From: an uncultured Chitinophagaceae bacterium
GTDB taxonomy: Bacteria > Bacteroidota > Bacteroidia > Chitinophagales > Chitinophagaceae
Direction: 5' to 3'
DNA: 64,000 bases
Assembly (NCBI GenBank): GCA_937981995.1
Contig: CALJNC010000009.1
Location: 33,917-97,916 of the forward strand
The notes under the pieces were generated by a model, which was not told the DNA's origin, made no database searches, and saw only the letters and a program-made list of their open reading frames with translations. The position numbers and the translations under genes were made by a program. Positions 18,679 through 27,295 of this stretch are shown piece after piece. How positions within the stretch are numbered: position 1 is the stretch's first letter; the number at the start of each line of letters is the position of its first letter.

Positions 18679-19053
18679 ATGGCCAACAGTATGAAAGAAG
18701 ACAATATTATTCAATAGAAAAGTTATGAACTTACTTTGGAAATAATTAAGGTTTTTAAAGAACTAAAAAACCAAAGAGAGTTCATTTTATCCAAACAGGT
18801 ATTACGAAGTGGCACCGCAATAGGTGCGCTAGTGGAAGAAGCTATTGGTGCGGAAAGTAAAAAAGATTTTATACATAAAATGTCCATAGCTTATAAAGAA
18901 GCTCGATAAACCAAATACTGGTTGCGCCTCTTAAAGGATAGCGAGTTACTTTCAAAAAGCAAAACTGAAAAACTCCTCACTAAAAATGAGGAGCTACTTA
19001 GAATAATTGGTAAAATTCAAATCTCAAGTAAGAAGGCTTTAAACAAGAAATAG
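18679..19053 (+). pseudogene. Four-helix-bundle (S23/TIGR02436-type) protein, two in-frame stops
   Basis: Reading from the ATG at 18679 gives a recognisable four-helix-bundle protein interrupted by TAG at 18715 and TAA at 18907, ending at TAG 19053. The restored product (about 124 aa) contains FILSKQVLRSGTAIGALVEEAIGAESKKDF and aligns along its length with the intact copy at 60224-60568 (FILSKQLLRSATSIGANVREASAAQSRKDF). The second stop replaces a Glu codon (intact ARETEYW, here AR-stop-TKYW), so one base change is enough. The frame is otherwise open, which suggests recent inactivation. The family derives from ORFs of 23S rRNA intervening sequences; its cellular role is unclear. Confidence 0.85.
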
Positions 19054-19077
19054 TCGAATTCGTAATTTGTAATTGAC

Positions 19078-19092
19078 TAATTCGTAATTTAC
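19078..19092 (-). repeat. Right inverted repeat around four-helix-bundle pseudogene
   Basis: TAATTCGTAATTTAC, the exact reverse complement of 18650-18664. A further related word (CGAATTCGTAATTTGTAATTG) directly precedes it, so the right end contains one and a half copies of the same motif. It ends just before the stop of the SPFH gene. Confidence 0.75.
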
Positions 19093-19095
19093 TAA

Positions 19096-19857
19096 TTAGT
19101 CTATTAGCAAAGGCGCTTTACCATTGGTAATAATCACCTTACCATTTGAAGAGTTACTTAGTTTTTCAAAGGCTTCAATGCTTCTAAGTTTGATAATTTC
19201 ATCGGTTAAACCTTGGGATAAAATTTTCTGAGCATCTCGCTTACCCTTTGCTTCTATTAATCTTCTTTCGGCTTCCAATTTTTCCTGCTTCAATACAAAT
19301 TCCATACGCATAGCATCTTGCTCAGCTTGTAATTTTTGCTCGATAGAACTACTTAGCCCAGGAGGCAATGAAATACTTTTCATCAGAACGGACTCAATGC
19401 TTATACCATTTCCATTAAGTAATTCTATCATTTTTACTTTGATAGATTCTTCAATATTGGCTCGCTTGCCGGAATGCATATCCTTAGCGTAATACTTAGC
19501 ACATACATCTGATGCAGCTGATCTAAAAATACTCCCTATTAAAGGCTCGTAGTCTAAACCGTAATTGCTAATAATTTGACCAATACTATCACGCTCCAAT
19601 CTATATAATATTGATATTAAAGACTTTACGCTTAGACCTTCTTTACTAGGAAGGTTCAAGTCTAATCGAAGATTTTGTGTTTGAGTACTAGCTTTGATAA
19701 CCTTTGTGGTAAAGGGATTATAGGAAGTCATTCCTTGAGATAAAGAGGTATTTTTTAGCTTACCAAAGCGCTGCTTTATACCAACCTCTCCAGGCCTAAT
19801 AATCGTACATTGAGATAATAAAGGAATTAGAAATAATAAGGGAATTAGTTTTTTCAT
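19096..19857 (-). CDS. SPFH/Band 7 (prohibitin-like) lipoprotein
   Basis: A 253-aa protein with a short hydrophobic N-terminus ending in LLSQC, which may be a lipobox, followed by TIIRPGEVGIKQRFGKL, the usual start of prohibitin-like SPFH domains in Bacteroidota. The SPFH domain spans about residues 20-175, and a charged coiled coil rich in Glu, Lys and Arg (about 175-225, EQKLQAEQDAMRMEFVLKQEKLEAERRLIEAKGKRDAQ) should drive oligomerisation. Such proteins form ring or cage scaffolds on membranes and often modulate proteases. The leading part of the lipobox is weak, so a plain membrane anchor is an alternative. Confidence 0.87.
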   Translation of the reverse strand: MKKLIPLLFLIPLLSQCTIIRPGEVGIKQRFGKLKNTSLSQGMTSYNPFTTKVIKASTQTQNLRLDLNLPSKEGLSVKSLISILYRLERDSIGQIISNYGLDYEPLIGSIFRSAASDVCAKYYAKDMHSGKRANIEESIKVKMIELLNGNGISIESVLMKSISLPPGLSSSIEQKLQAEQDAMRMEFVLKQEKLEAERRLIEAKGKRDAQKILSQGLTDEIIKLRSIEAFEKLSNSSNGKVIITNGKAPLLID

Positions 19858-19922
19858 ATCATAAAATTTCCTTTTTGACTACGAAAGGTCATTAAGGGTT
19901 TAATAACAATTGAAAATTTATC

Positions 19923-19950
19923 AAAAAAAATCCCAAGTCGTGCTTGGGAT
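19923..19950 (-). terminator. Intrinsic terminator downstream of cphB
   Basis: On the minus strand ATCCCAAG-CACGA-CTTGGGAT forms a perfect 8-bp stem with a 5-nt loop, followed directly by eight U residues. It lies 20 bases after the cphB stop and before the SPFH gene, so cphB and the SPFH gene are probably separate transcripts. Confidence 0.9.
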
Positions 19951-19970
19951 AGAAAATTTAGATTCTTTAT

Positions 19971-20840
19971 TTAAACAAGTTCATTTACTTCTGCTGAAAA
20001 AACTCTTTCTTTCAAGTCATACTTATTGCCACGCTCCATGATATGCACCTTGAGATTTTCCAATGAAATTGTACTCCCCTGACCAATATCAGCAATATTA
20101 TTATGCCTTACATCAAAACCATCAATCAAAGTAACCGAACCAGAACCTATAATTTCAATTTCCTGACCTTGCTTTATTATAACTCCCGTATCCTCTCCTA
20201 AGCCTATTCCCATAGAGCCAGGATTTGTGCCAACAGCCTGAGCTAGTCTGGTAAAACGTCCACGTTTTATAAAATGAGAATCAATTACCAACTTACGTAT
20301 TAAGCCCCAACCTACCGTTAATTTTACCGCACCTTTTTTATGTGCTGTTGAAGCATTACCCTCTGCTATCATGGTAGAACTCATAGCCATTGCACCAGCA
20401 CTGGTACCAGCTATTACAAAACCTTCTTCCTCCCTATATCTTGTATGTATGATGTCTAGAAATTCTGAACCTCCATATATCGTAGTTAATCGCATTTGAT
20501 TACCACCAGAAATCATTAAACCATCACAATTTTTGATCGCTTCTAATGTCTCGGCTGTATCTACTTCATCACGATTTCTTATTCTTAAATGTGTAACATT
20601 TGTACAATCTAATTTTTGAAAAGCATCTAAGTAGTTCTCTGCTACTTCATCAGGTATTTGAGATGCTGTAGTAATTAATATAATAGTAGGATTCTCTTTC
20701 CCAATTTCATTTAAAACACTTTTTAGTATTCCTAAATCAAAAAAGTTCAAATGATCTTTTTTTATAGCGCCTTCTACTAAGTCGGTGCCTTTGTCTTCCG
20801 CCCCCCCAATTGGAATCAATGTTCCTTTCGGTAAATTCAT
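19971..20840 (-). CDS. cphB: Cyanophycinase
   Basis: A 289-aa serine peptidase of family S51 that degrades cyanophycin to beta-Asp-Arg dipeptides. The nucleophile is Ser147 in the elbow AGTSAGAMAMSS; other family marks are LIPIGGAEDKG at the N-terminus, MISGGNQMRL, the conserved VIDSHFIKRGRFTRL with the catalytic His candidate, and GIGLGEDTG. No signal peptide is visible, so it should be the intracellular form that mobilises stored polymer, rather than the exported CphE type used to feed on external cyanophycin. It supplies the substrate for the Ntn-hydrolase at 17710. Confidence 0.95.
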   Translation of the reverse strand: MNLPKGTLIPIGGAEDKGTDLVEGAIKKDHLNFFDLGILKSVLNEIGKENPTIILITTASQIPDEVAENYLDAFQKLDCTNVTHLRIRNRDEVDTAETLEAIKNCDGLMISGGNQMRLTTIYGGSEFLDIIHTRYREEEGFVIAGTSAGAMAMSSTMIAEGNASTAHKKGAVKLTVGWGLIRKLVIDSHFIKRGRFTRLAQAVGTNPGSMGIGLGEDTGVIIKQGQEIEIIGSGSVTLIDGFDVRHNNIADIGQGSTISLENLKVHIMERGNKYDLKERVFSAEVNELV

Positions 20841-20906
20841 AATTGTAAAATTAAGCTTATTTCAATGATACTAAATCATTAAATTATAAGGATTTGTGGA
20901 TAAAGG

Positions 20907-22463
20907 CTAGCCCTTGTACTCACCCCACACATCGCGTAAAGCATGAGCTATCTCGCCCAAAGAGGCAAGGCTTTCAACACATTCCACTACATGTGGCATA
21001 AGGTTTTCAGTGGTTTGTGCTTTTTCTTTTAACTGAGAAAGTAATAATTCTACTTTATCATTATCTCTGCGATTCTTAAGTTCTGTCAATTTAGCAACTT
21101 GTTCTTTTTCTATTGCCGCATCAATTTTCATGATAGGAATATCCGTTTTATCATCGGTTTCAAACTTATTAACTCCTACGATTACCTTTTCTCCACTTTC
21201 AATCTCTTTTTGATATTTATAAGCCGATGCCGCTATTTGATCCTGAATAAATCCTTGCTCAATAGCTTCAACACTTCCACCCATTACATCAATTTTTTCA
21301 ATTAATTCCAAGGCTTCTGTTTCTAATCGATTAGTCAAATCTTCTACAAAATAAGAACCGGCTAATGGATCTACTGTATCTGTAACGCCACTTTCGTATG
21401 CCATTACTTGCTGCGTGCGCAATGCAATCGTTGCAGCTTCTTCAGTTGGTAAACTTAAGGCCTCATCATACCCATTGGTATGCAATGATTGCGTGCCACC
21501 TAAAGTTGCCGCTAAAGTTTGAATGGCAACGCGTACTATATTATTATGCGGCTGCTGCGCTGTCAAAGTACTGCCCCCTGTTTGTGTATGAAATCTGAGC
21601 ATTTGTGCTTTCTTTTCTGTTGCTCCTAAATCCTTTGTAATCTTTGCCCAGATTCTTCGAGCCGCTCTAAACTTTGCAACTTCCTCAAATAAATGATTGT
21701 GTGCATTAAAGAAAAAAGAAAGTCTTTTTGCGAATACATTTATGTCCAACCCTTTTTCAATAGCCGCTTTTAAATACGCCTTCCCATTACTCAATGTAAA
21801 AGCCAATTCCTGCACTGCATTACTTCCAGCCTCACGAATATGATAACCCGAAATTGAAATTGTATTCCATTTAGGCACTTCCTTACTGCAGTATTCAAAA
21901 ATATCTGTAATCAATCGCATGCTTTGTTTTGGTGGGTATATATAGGTTCCTCGAGCAGCATACTCTTTTAAAATATCATTCTGTATCGTTCCTTTTATTT
22001 TAGAAATATCAGCACCTTGTTTTTTTGCCAGCGCAACATAAAAGGCCAACAAAATAAAACCACTAGCATTTATCGTCATGGAAGTAGAAACTTTTTCTAA
22101 TTCTATCCCTTTAAATAAACGCTCCATGTCCTCTAGGGTATCAATGGCTACACCCACTTTACCTACTTCACCCATAGCCATTTCATCATCACTGTCGTAA
22201 CCTATTTGGGTAGGCAAGTCAAAGGCTACACTTAAACCGGTTACCCCATTTTTTAGTAAATAATGGTAGCGCTCGTTACTAGCTTCCGCCGTACTAAACC
22301 CAGCATATTGACGCATTGTCCAAAAACGATCTCGGTACATACCAGCATGTACCCCTCTTGTAAATGGAAACTCACCCGGATTTTCAAGATCGTATTCTTT
22401 CTTAAAATATACTTTATCTATTTCTAAACCTGAAGTGGTTTCTTTTTTATTCTCTTCGCTCAT
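20907..22463 (-). CDS. Methylmalonyl-CoA mutase large (catalytic) subunit
   Basis: The ATG at 22463 ([12 protein letters not shown]) overlaps the stop of the RDD gene by one base (TAATG) and is preferred over the longer track start at 22514; this gives 518 aa. It is the TIM-barrel half of a B12-dependent acyl-CoA mutase, with [34 protein letters not shown] and [18 protein letters not shown]. The Arg in [10 protein letters not shown], which binds the substrate carboxylate in true methylmalonyl-CoA mutases, is present. There is no cobalamin-binding DxHxxG domain, so it needs a separate small subunit, which is not in this window. It would link succinyl-CoA with propionate metabolism. Confidence 0.92.
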   Translation of the reverse strand: MSEENKKETTSGLEIDKVYFKKEYDLENPGEFPFTRGVHAGMYRDRFWTMRQYAGFSTAEASNERYHYLLKNGVTGLSVAFDLPTQIGYDSDDEMAMGEVGKVGVAIDTLEDMERLFKGIELEKVSTSMTINASGFILLAFYVALAKKQGADISKIKGTIQNDILKEYAARGTYIYPPKQSMRLITDIFEYCSKEVPKWNTISISGYHIREAGSNAVQELAFTLSNGKAYLKAAIEKGLDINVFAKRLSFFFNAHNHLFEEVAKFRAARRIWAKITKDLGATEKKAQMLRFHTQTGGSTLTAQQPHNNIVRVAIQTLAATLGGTQSLHTNGYDEALSLPTEEAATIALRTQQVMAYESGVTDTVDPLAGSYFVEDLTNRLETEALELIEKIDVMGGSVEAIEQGFIQDQIAASAYKYQKEIESGEKVIVGVNKFETDDKTDIPIMKIDAAIEKEQVAKLTELKNRRDNDKVELLLSQLKEKAQTTENLMPHVVECVESLASLGEIAHALRDVWGEYKG

Positions 22464-22942
22464 TAACCTTGATTTATTAAGTCTTTCTTTTTTACAACAT
22501 ACGTTTCTGACCATTTATCATGCCATCCCATTTCTCCAAAAAAACTAAATGCTTCAAACGGAACTAATCTACTTACAGATCTAATTGCTATTTGTTTACT
22601 CGTTGGTTTTTCACCAGATTGATTTACCACTATAGTACCTGTAAAAAATTTACCAATGGTACGCTGCGTTGTAGCTTCTGAAATAAAATAATATAAAAAC
22701 ATTACACCAAAACCTACTATATACGATATAATAGTAACTGCTGGGCTTTCTTCTTCCTCCATAAATACCTCACTTGCTAGTTGCTCATCGGCAGTAAACA
22801 TCAGTAAACCAATCAAAGCTCCTACAATTAAAACAACAACGTAATAAAAAATTGTATCAATAATTAAATTAGCAAAGCGTACACTGTTATCTGCCCTTTT
22901 TAAATAATTCGTTTCTTCAGTTAGTAAATCTTTTTGTTCCAT
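22463..22942 (-). CDS. RDD family membrane protein
   Basis: A 159-aa inner-membrane protein with about three transmembrane helices. The RDD-type features are the Arg and Asp in [17 protein letters not shown] at the start of the first helix and the [16 protein letters not shown] motif after the second. The family is uncharacterised, with proposed links to ion or metabolite transport. Its stop overlaps the start of the mutase gene by one base, which suggests translational coupling, although no functional connection is known. Confidence 0.88.
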   Translation of the reverse strand: MEQKDLLTEETNYLKRADNSVRFANLIIDTIFYYVVVLIVGALIGLLMFTADEQLASEVFMEEEESPAVTIISYIVGFGVMFLYYFISEATTQRTIGKFFTGTIVVNQSGEKPTSKQIAIRSVSRLVPFEAFSFFGEMGWHDKWSETYVVKKKDLINQG

Positions 22943-23124
22943 AATCTAATTTATTATCCATTGAATTTTATTCCATCCTTCTACTAATCAATAATAATAC
23001 AAATATAGCGGTTCTGCTTTTTGAAAAGGAAGTAAACTCCTTCCAAAGTCATATTTTGGCTATTTCAGTTTATTCCTTACGTTCATATTTATTTTAGACA
23101 TACTTTAGTTATAAAATCCCTATT

Positions 23125-24513
23125 TTGAAAATACACTTTCTACTTTCCGTTTTAATCATCTTAAGTTTCCAAAGCAATTTAAACGCTCAAACAGTTTCAG
23201 AAATTGGTCCTAATTTTCCAGGCAATCATTCTATTTCGGGCACATCTACTATTAACGCTACTCCTTATAATTTTTTCGACCAGTCAGTTCATATTCAGTT
23301 TATTTACACAGCAAGTGAAATTATGCAAGGAGGTGCTAATCAAGCGTATAATATTGATAGCATTGGTTGGTATGTAATGAATCAAATTGGGGGTAGCTTA
23401 TTAAACTATACAATTAAAATGAAAAACACCTTATCAACACATGCAAATGTGTATGATAACAATGGACTTACTACGGTGCGCAATCCATCTTCTTTACTGC
23501 CCGCAACGGACACTGCTTGGTACATGATACCACTTACTAATTCCTTTATGTGGGATGGTACAAGCAACTTACTTATAGATGTTTGCTGGGGCGTAAACCT
23601 CGGTAATACTGCAACAGGTAGTATTAGACAATTTAACCAAGGTATGATAGCCGAACGAATTTTTGAAAAAAATAATTTCAATAATATGTGCAGCTTACCT
23701 ATAAGTGCTACCGCTTTATCAAAACCATATGTACGACTAGCTGGCACCTGCGCAAATACAAATACAATTATTACCGATAGCATTTGCAGCGGTCAGAGCT
23801 ACTTATTCAATGGCAATCTTTATAGCACCACAGGAGTTTATACTGATACCTTTCAAAGTTCAATAGGATGCGACTCCATGGTAAGCTTAGATTTAAAAAC
23901 GGTAAATAGTTTTACAACGATTCTTGACGAAAACATTTGTTCGGATACATCATACACTTTTGCAGGACAGATATTAACTCAAAACGGAACATATATTGAC
24001 ACATTACAAACGGCAGGAAATTGCGATTCTATTATTCAGTTAAACTTATTTTTTGTTTCTATTGATACCACCATTACTAAATCAGGAAATAACTATACAG
24101 CCAATCAAAACAATGCGCAGTACCAATGGTACGATTGTATGTTCACGTTTCAATATGTAAATACCCAAACGTTTAACCCTACTAACTTTGGTCAATTCAT
24201 TGTAACCTTAAATTACAAAGGCTGTCTTGACACTTCAGAATGCATGGGATATTATTTGCCCGAAAGTGTAAAAAACGTTGGAGCCAATCCCGCTCTTAGC
24301 TCATATCAAATAATACCCAATCCTGCCTTAAACTATATAAAAATCAAAGGATGTGAACCCAACACGGAAATAAAAATTTATAATATGACAGGAACTTTAG
24401 TTCAGCGTAATAATACACAGAATGATCAACAAGTGCCTATTGAAAGCTTACCTAAGGGAATCTATCTGATTCAAATTGATAATTCTTATTGGAGCAAGTT
24501 CTATAAGGAATAA
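23125..24513 (+). CDS. Secreted repeat protein with T9SS sorting domain
   Basis: A 462-aa protein beginning at TTG (23125); no ATG precedes the clear signal peptide (KIHFLLSVLIILSFQSNLNAQ). The N-terminal part (about 22-205) is a beta-rich domain of unknown function. Residues about 210-312 hold two copies of a repeat of the form ICSGQSYLFNG ... GVYTDTFQSSIGCDSMVSLDL, common in large T9SS cargo of Bacteroidota. The C-terminus (QIIPNPALNYIKIKG ... LPKGIYLIQID) is a type A T9SS sorting domain. It is predicted to be a cell-surface or secreted adhesin-like protein. It converges with the MurC-like gene with one base between stops. Confidence 0.85.
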   Translation: MKIHFLLSVLIILSFQSNLNAQTVSEIGPNFPGNHSISGTSTINATPYNFFDQSVHIQFIYTASEIMQGGANQAYNIDSIGWYVMNQIGGSLLNYTIKMKNTLSTHANVYDNNGLTTVRNPSSLLPATDTAWYMIPLTNSFMWDGTSNLLIDVCWGVNLGNTATGSIRQFNQGMIAERIFEKNNFNNMCSLPISATALSKPYVRLAGTCANTNTIITDSICSGQSYLFNGNLYSTTGVYTDTFQSSIGCDSMVSLDLKTVNSFTTILDENICSDTSYTFAGQILTQNGTYIDTLQTAGNCDSIIQLNLFFVSIDTTITKSGNNYTANQNNAQYQWYDCMFTFQYVNTQTFNPTNFGQFIVTLNYKGCLDTSECMGYYLPESVKNVGANPALSSYQIIPNPALNYIKIKGCEPNTEIKIYNMTGTLVQRNNTQNDQQVPIESLPKGIYLIQIDNSYWSKFYKE

Positions 24514-24514
24514 T

Positions 24515-25879
24515 TTATAGAGCATTAAACACCCCTTTCCCAAACTTCTCCAAGCTAGGATCCCGAGCACCCATTAAAAGCAATACAGTACCTTCTGTTA
24601 AATGAGGACGCATTGTTTCAAGCAAATCATCTCGATTATCTACAAAGAATGATTGCACACGATTCCCTTTTAAATCCTCAATCAAATCATTGGCAGAAAT
24701 ATCTTTCGTTGTGGTTCCACCTGCATAATATATTTCGCTCATCCACATTTGGTCTTCAGGACGCATACAAGCCGTCACTTCTTTTACTAACTCTTCTCTT
24801 ATAAAACGTGTAGGTTTAAAACCATGAGGTTGAAACCAAGCAACTACTTTTTTGCCTACTGCCTGTGCAGATTTTATACTTGCTGCAATTTTAGCAGGAT
24901 TGTGCGCATAATCATCTATTACAATTACTCCATTCTTTTCTCCTAGCAATTGGTGTCGTCTATAAATACCAGGATACGTACCAAGTGCTTTAGCAGCTTT
25001 GGCTAAATCTACTTTAAGGATATCTGCTACAGCTATACAAGCTAGCGCATTTTCCATATTGTGCTCTCCAATAGTTGGCAACATAACTTCCTGCTCACCA
25101 ACATTAAACGTTATTGAAAATCCTTTTTGATTAAAGTCTTTGCCTTCAAAACGAGTGCCCACTCCAAAATCATATTCACTTCCTTTAGAAAATTCAACAA
25201 CCTTGGCGATTGGATTATGATTTACTATAAAGTATTCATTCGAGTTTCCTTTGAACGTATTGAACACTTTATCCAATTCATCTTCTTCTAAATGATCTTT
25301 ATCTTTGTTTAATAATACGCCAACGTGCGGCTTATATCTTACTAAAGAACCATCACTCTCATCGGCCTCAATTAATAAGTAATCACTTTCGCCAACAAAG
25401 GCATTGCCTATTTTTCCTTTTTCAATTAAAGAGGCTAATCCTGCACCTGTAATCAAACTTGGACTTACACCACACTCATATAGCATATGGAACATCATGG
25501 CCGTCACTGTACTTTTTCCGCTTGTGCCACCAATAGCTATCGTCTTTTTGCTTGCGCAGATAGCAGCTAACATTTCAGCTCTACTTACAATAGGTATATT
25601 TAACTCTTTGGCTTTTTTAATTTCTACATTGGTATCCTCAATGGCTGTAGAAGCCACCATGATTTGTGTATCACTTGTTATCCCGTTAGCGTCTTGTACA
25701 AAACATTTAATATTCTCAGCTTCCAACTGATCTTTTATATAATCATTTTCAGGATTGGTAAATAAACGATCGCTACCGGCCACTTCATTTCCTGTACCCG
25801 ATAAAAATTGTGCAATGGCACTCATTCCAGCACCACCTATACCTATAAAGAAAAAATTTTTATTATCTAGAATGTTCAT
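24515..25879 (-). CDS. MurC-like Mur ligase with variant P-loop
   Basis: A 454-aa ATP-dependent Mur ligase. The N-terminal Rossmann fold (FIGIGGAGMSAIAQFLSGTGNEVAGSD) is typical of MurC and binds the UDP-MurNAc part. The ATP-binding loop is GGTSGKSTVT at 117-126, whereas classical MurC has GTHGKTTT. Other ligase marks are EADESDG, GEHNMENALA and DDYAHNPAKI. It may be the organism's UDP-MurNAc:L-alanine ligase, but the altered loop and the position outside a division-and-cell-wall cluster suggest a paralogue that joins an amino acid to a different acceptor. It is about 7 kb from cphA, which carries its own Mur ligase domain. Confidence 0.82.
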   Translation of the reverse strand: MNILDNKNFFFIGIGGAGMSAIAQFLSGTGNEVAGSDRLFTNPENDYIKDQLEAENIKCFVQDANGITSDTQIMVASTAIEDTNVEIKKAKELNIPIVSRAEMLAAICASKKTIAIGGTSGKSTVTAMMFHMLYECGVSPSLITGAGLASLIEKGKIGNAFVGESDYLLIEADESDGSLVRYKPHVGVLLNKDKDHLEEDELDKVFNTFKGNSNEYFIVNHNPIAKVVEFSKGSEYDFGVGTRFEGKDFNQKGFSITFNVGEQEVMLPTIGEHNMENALACIAVADILKVDLAKAAKALGTYPGIYRRHQLLGEKNGVIVIDDYAHNPAKIAASIKSAQAVGKKVVAWFQPHGFKPTRFIREELVKEVTACMRPEDQMWMSEIYYAGGTTTKDISANDLIEDLKGNRVQSFFVDNRDDLLETMRPHLTEGTVLLLMGARDPSLEKFGKGVFNAL

Positions 25880-25909
25880 TTATTTAGTTTTGAGTTTTTA
25901 GTTCTAAGT

Positions 25910-25948
25910 TTCCTAGTTCTATTCCAAGTAATAATTAAGAACTAGGAA
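25910..25948. repeat. 11-bp perfect inverted repeat with no gene inside
   Basis: TTCCTAGTTCT (25910-25920) and AGAACTAGGAA (25938-25948), 17 bases apart, in the 74-base gap between the MurC-like gene and the gene at 25954. No U-tract follows on either strand. The TAGTTCT/TAGTTTT words recall those around the four-helix-bundle gene at 60.2-60.6 kb. Confidence 0.55.
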
Positions 25949-25953
25949 TGAGT

Positions 25954-26502
25954 TTACTCTTTTGCCAAAAGCATTTTTTTAGCCTCTCCGTTTAAGATGT
26001 GTATAGCAATATCTGTGGGTACTTCTGTATGTTCGTCTAATGCAAAAGTGCTTAGCCGAGTTACAAATTCTTGAGCTGGAGCACCTAAATCCATACTAGC
26101 TCCTATTTGATTAATCATTGATATTTCTTGCTCCTTAGCGGCTTTTACAGTTTCCCAAACTTCATGGCTCACATATATCTGTTGTGATAAATTATGCTCA
26201 TATTCCTCACGAATATTTCTTATCATACTTAATTGTACATCTTGCGCTGTAGCACCTTTCATATAATGACGACTAATCAAAGCATTAGGGTGAATACGTT
26301 CAACAAAATGAATCAAACGCTCATAAGCCTGTAAGCGCAAACGCAATATTTCATCTGCTTTTTTACCAAAAAGAGCTAAATGTTTTTTCTCAGTCTCAGA
26401 GGTTAAAAACTTGCTTACAATTACACTTGTAGCTATTAATACTACAACTGCAGGTAAAGTGTACTTAACGATTTCTAAAATTATATTTACTGTTTCCGAC
26501 AT
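25954..26502 (-). CDS. Membrane-anchored protein of unknown function (DUF7935-like)
   Basis: A 182-aa protein with a single N-terminal transmembrane helix (about residues 9-31, VKYTLPAVVVLIATSVIVSKFL) followed by a cytoplasmic, mostly helical domain. The stretch LRLQAYERLIHFVERIHPNALI is well ordered, and the whole resembles the uncharacterised Bacteroidota family I know as DUF7935; that assignment is from memory. No catalytic motif is visible. It lies upstream of the MurC-like gene on the same strand with a 74-base gap containing an inverted repeat. Confidence 0.65.
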   Translation of the reverse strand: MSETVNIILEIVKYTLPAVVVLIATSVIVSKFLTSETEKKHLALFGKKADEILRLRLQAYERLIHFVERIHPNALISRHYMKGATAQDVQLSMIRNIREEYEHNLSQQIYVSHEVWETVKAAKEQEISMINQIGASMDLGAPAQEFVTRLSTFALDEHTEVPTDIAIHILNGEAKKMLLAKE

Positions 26503-26578
26503 TCCTGTTTATAAGTATTCAGCGGTAAATATACTTTGTTTTGTAGGTTTGTTTGTGACCTATTAGATAATATTATTA

Positions 26579-27205
26579 TTGAAAGCCTCTATTACATATT
26601 CGCAAAGGTTTTTAAACCTTTTTCCTTTGATAGGCATCTTGCTTTACGTGCTTTTATTCTATTACTCAACTACATTATATCCTGGCGGCTCACAAGCCAA
26701 TCCAAATAGTATTGGTTACGATTGGATACATAACTATTGGTGTAATTTACTCAATGACTATGCAATAAATAAACAAGCAAACCCTGGTAAGAATTATGCA
26801 GTTGTAGCAATGTTCGTTTTATGTACTGCGATACTAACGTTTTTCATCAATTTTGCACTTAACTTTTGTAAGAGCATATTCTGGAAACAAACAATCATTT
26901 TAAGTGGCATTCTATCTATGCTTTTTGCCTTTTTAATTAGTACGAACTATCATGATCTTATGACCATATTATCAAGCATTTTTGGTCTATTTGCACTTAT
27001 CGGAATACTTGTTGAACTTTATGGAAGCAAATTGAATTGTTATAAGTTAACAGCAGTTTGCTGCGTTATTCTTTTAGCTTTAAATAATTATGTCTATTAT
27101 TCTAAACATTTTTTGATTGCCCTACCCTTACTTCAAAAGGTTACAATTGCCTTTGTATTAAGCTGGATTGGTTTTCTAAATTATAGAATATCCAAACTAA
27201 GATAA
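26579..27205 (+). CDS. Six-helix integral membrane protein, unrecognised
   Basis: A 208-aa protein beginning with TTG at 26579, with no in-frame ATG before the first membrane segment. It has about six hydrophobic helices. Between helices one and two is a polar loop (YPGGSQANPNSIGYDWIHNYWCNLLNDYAINKQANPGKNYA) that probably faces the periplasm and is the most distinctive part. The general layout resembles DUF998-type membrane proteins but I cannot confirm this. It precedes lpxK by 90 bases on the same strand. Confidence 0.6.
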   Translation: MKASITYSQRFLNLFPLIGILLYVLLFYYSTTLYPGGSQANPNSIGYDWIHNYWCNLLNDYAINKQANPGKNYAVVAMFVLCTAILTFFINFALNFCKSIFWKQTIILSGILSMLFAFLISTNYHDLMTILSSIFGLFALIGILVELYGSKLNCYKLTAVCCVILLALNNYVYYSKHFLIALPLLQKVTIAFVLSWIGFLNYRISKLR

Positions 27206-27276
27206 AATAAAGTTATCCCTTTAGGTTATTGACTTTCCTGTTCATAAGTAATAAGCTACCACGATACATTCTTATA

Positions 27277-27284
27277 TATTTTTG
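27277..27284 (+). promoter_or_regulatory. Bacteroidota -7 promoter element TATTTTTG
   Basis: Matches TAnnTTTG eleven bases upstream of the lpxK ATG. No -33 TTG at standard spacing was found, so moderate confidence only. Confidence 0.4.
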
Positions 27285-27295
27285 TTAGGCTTTAA

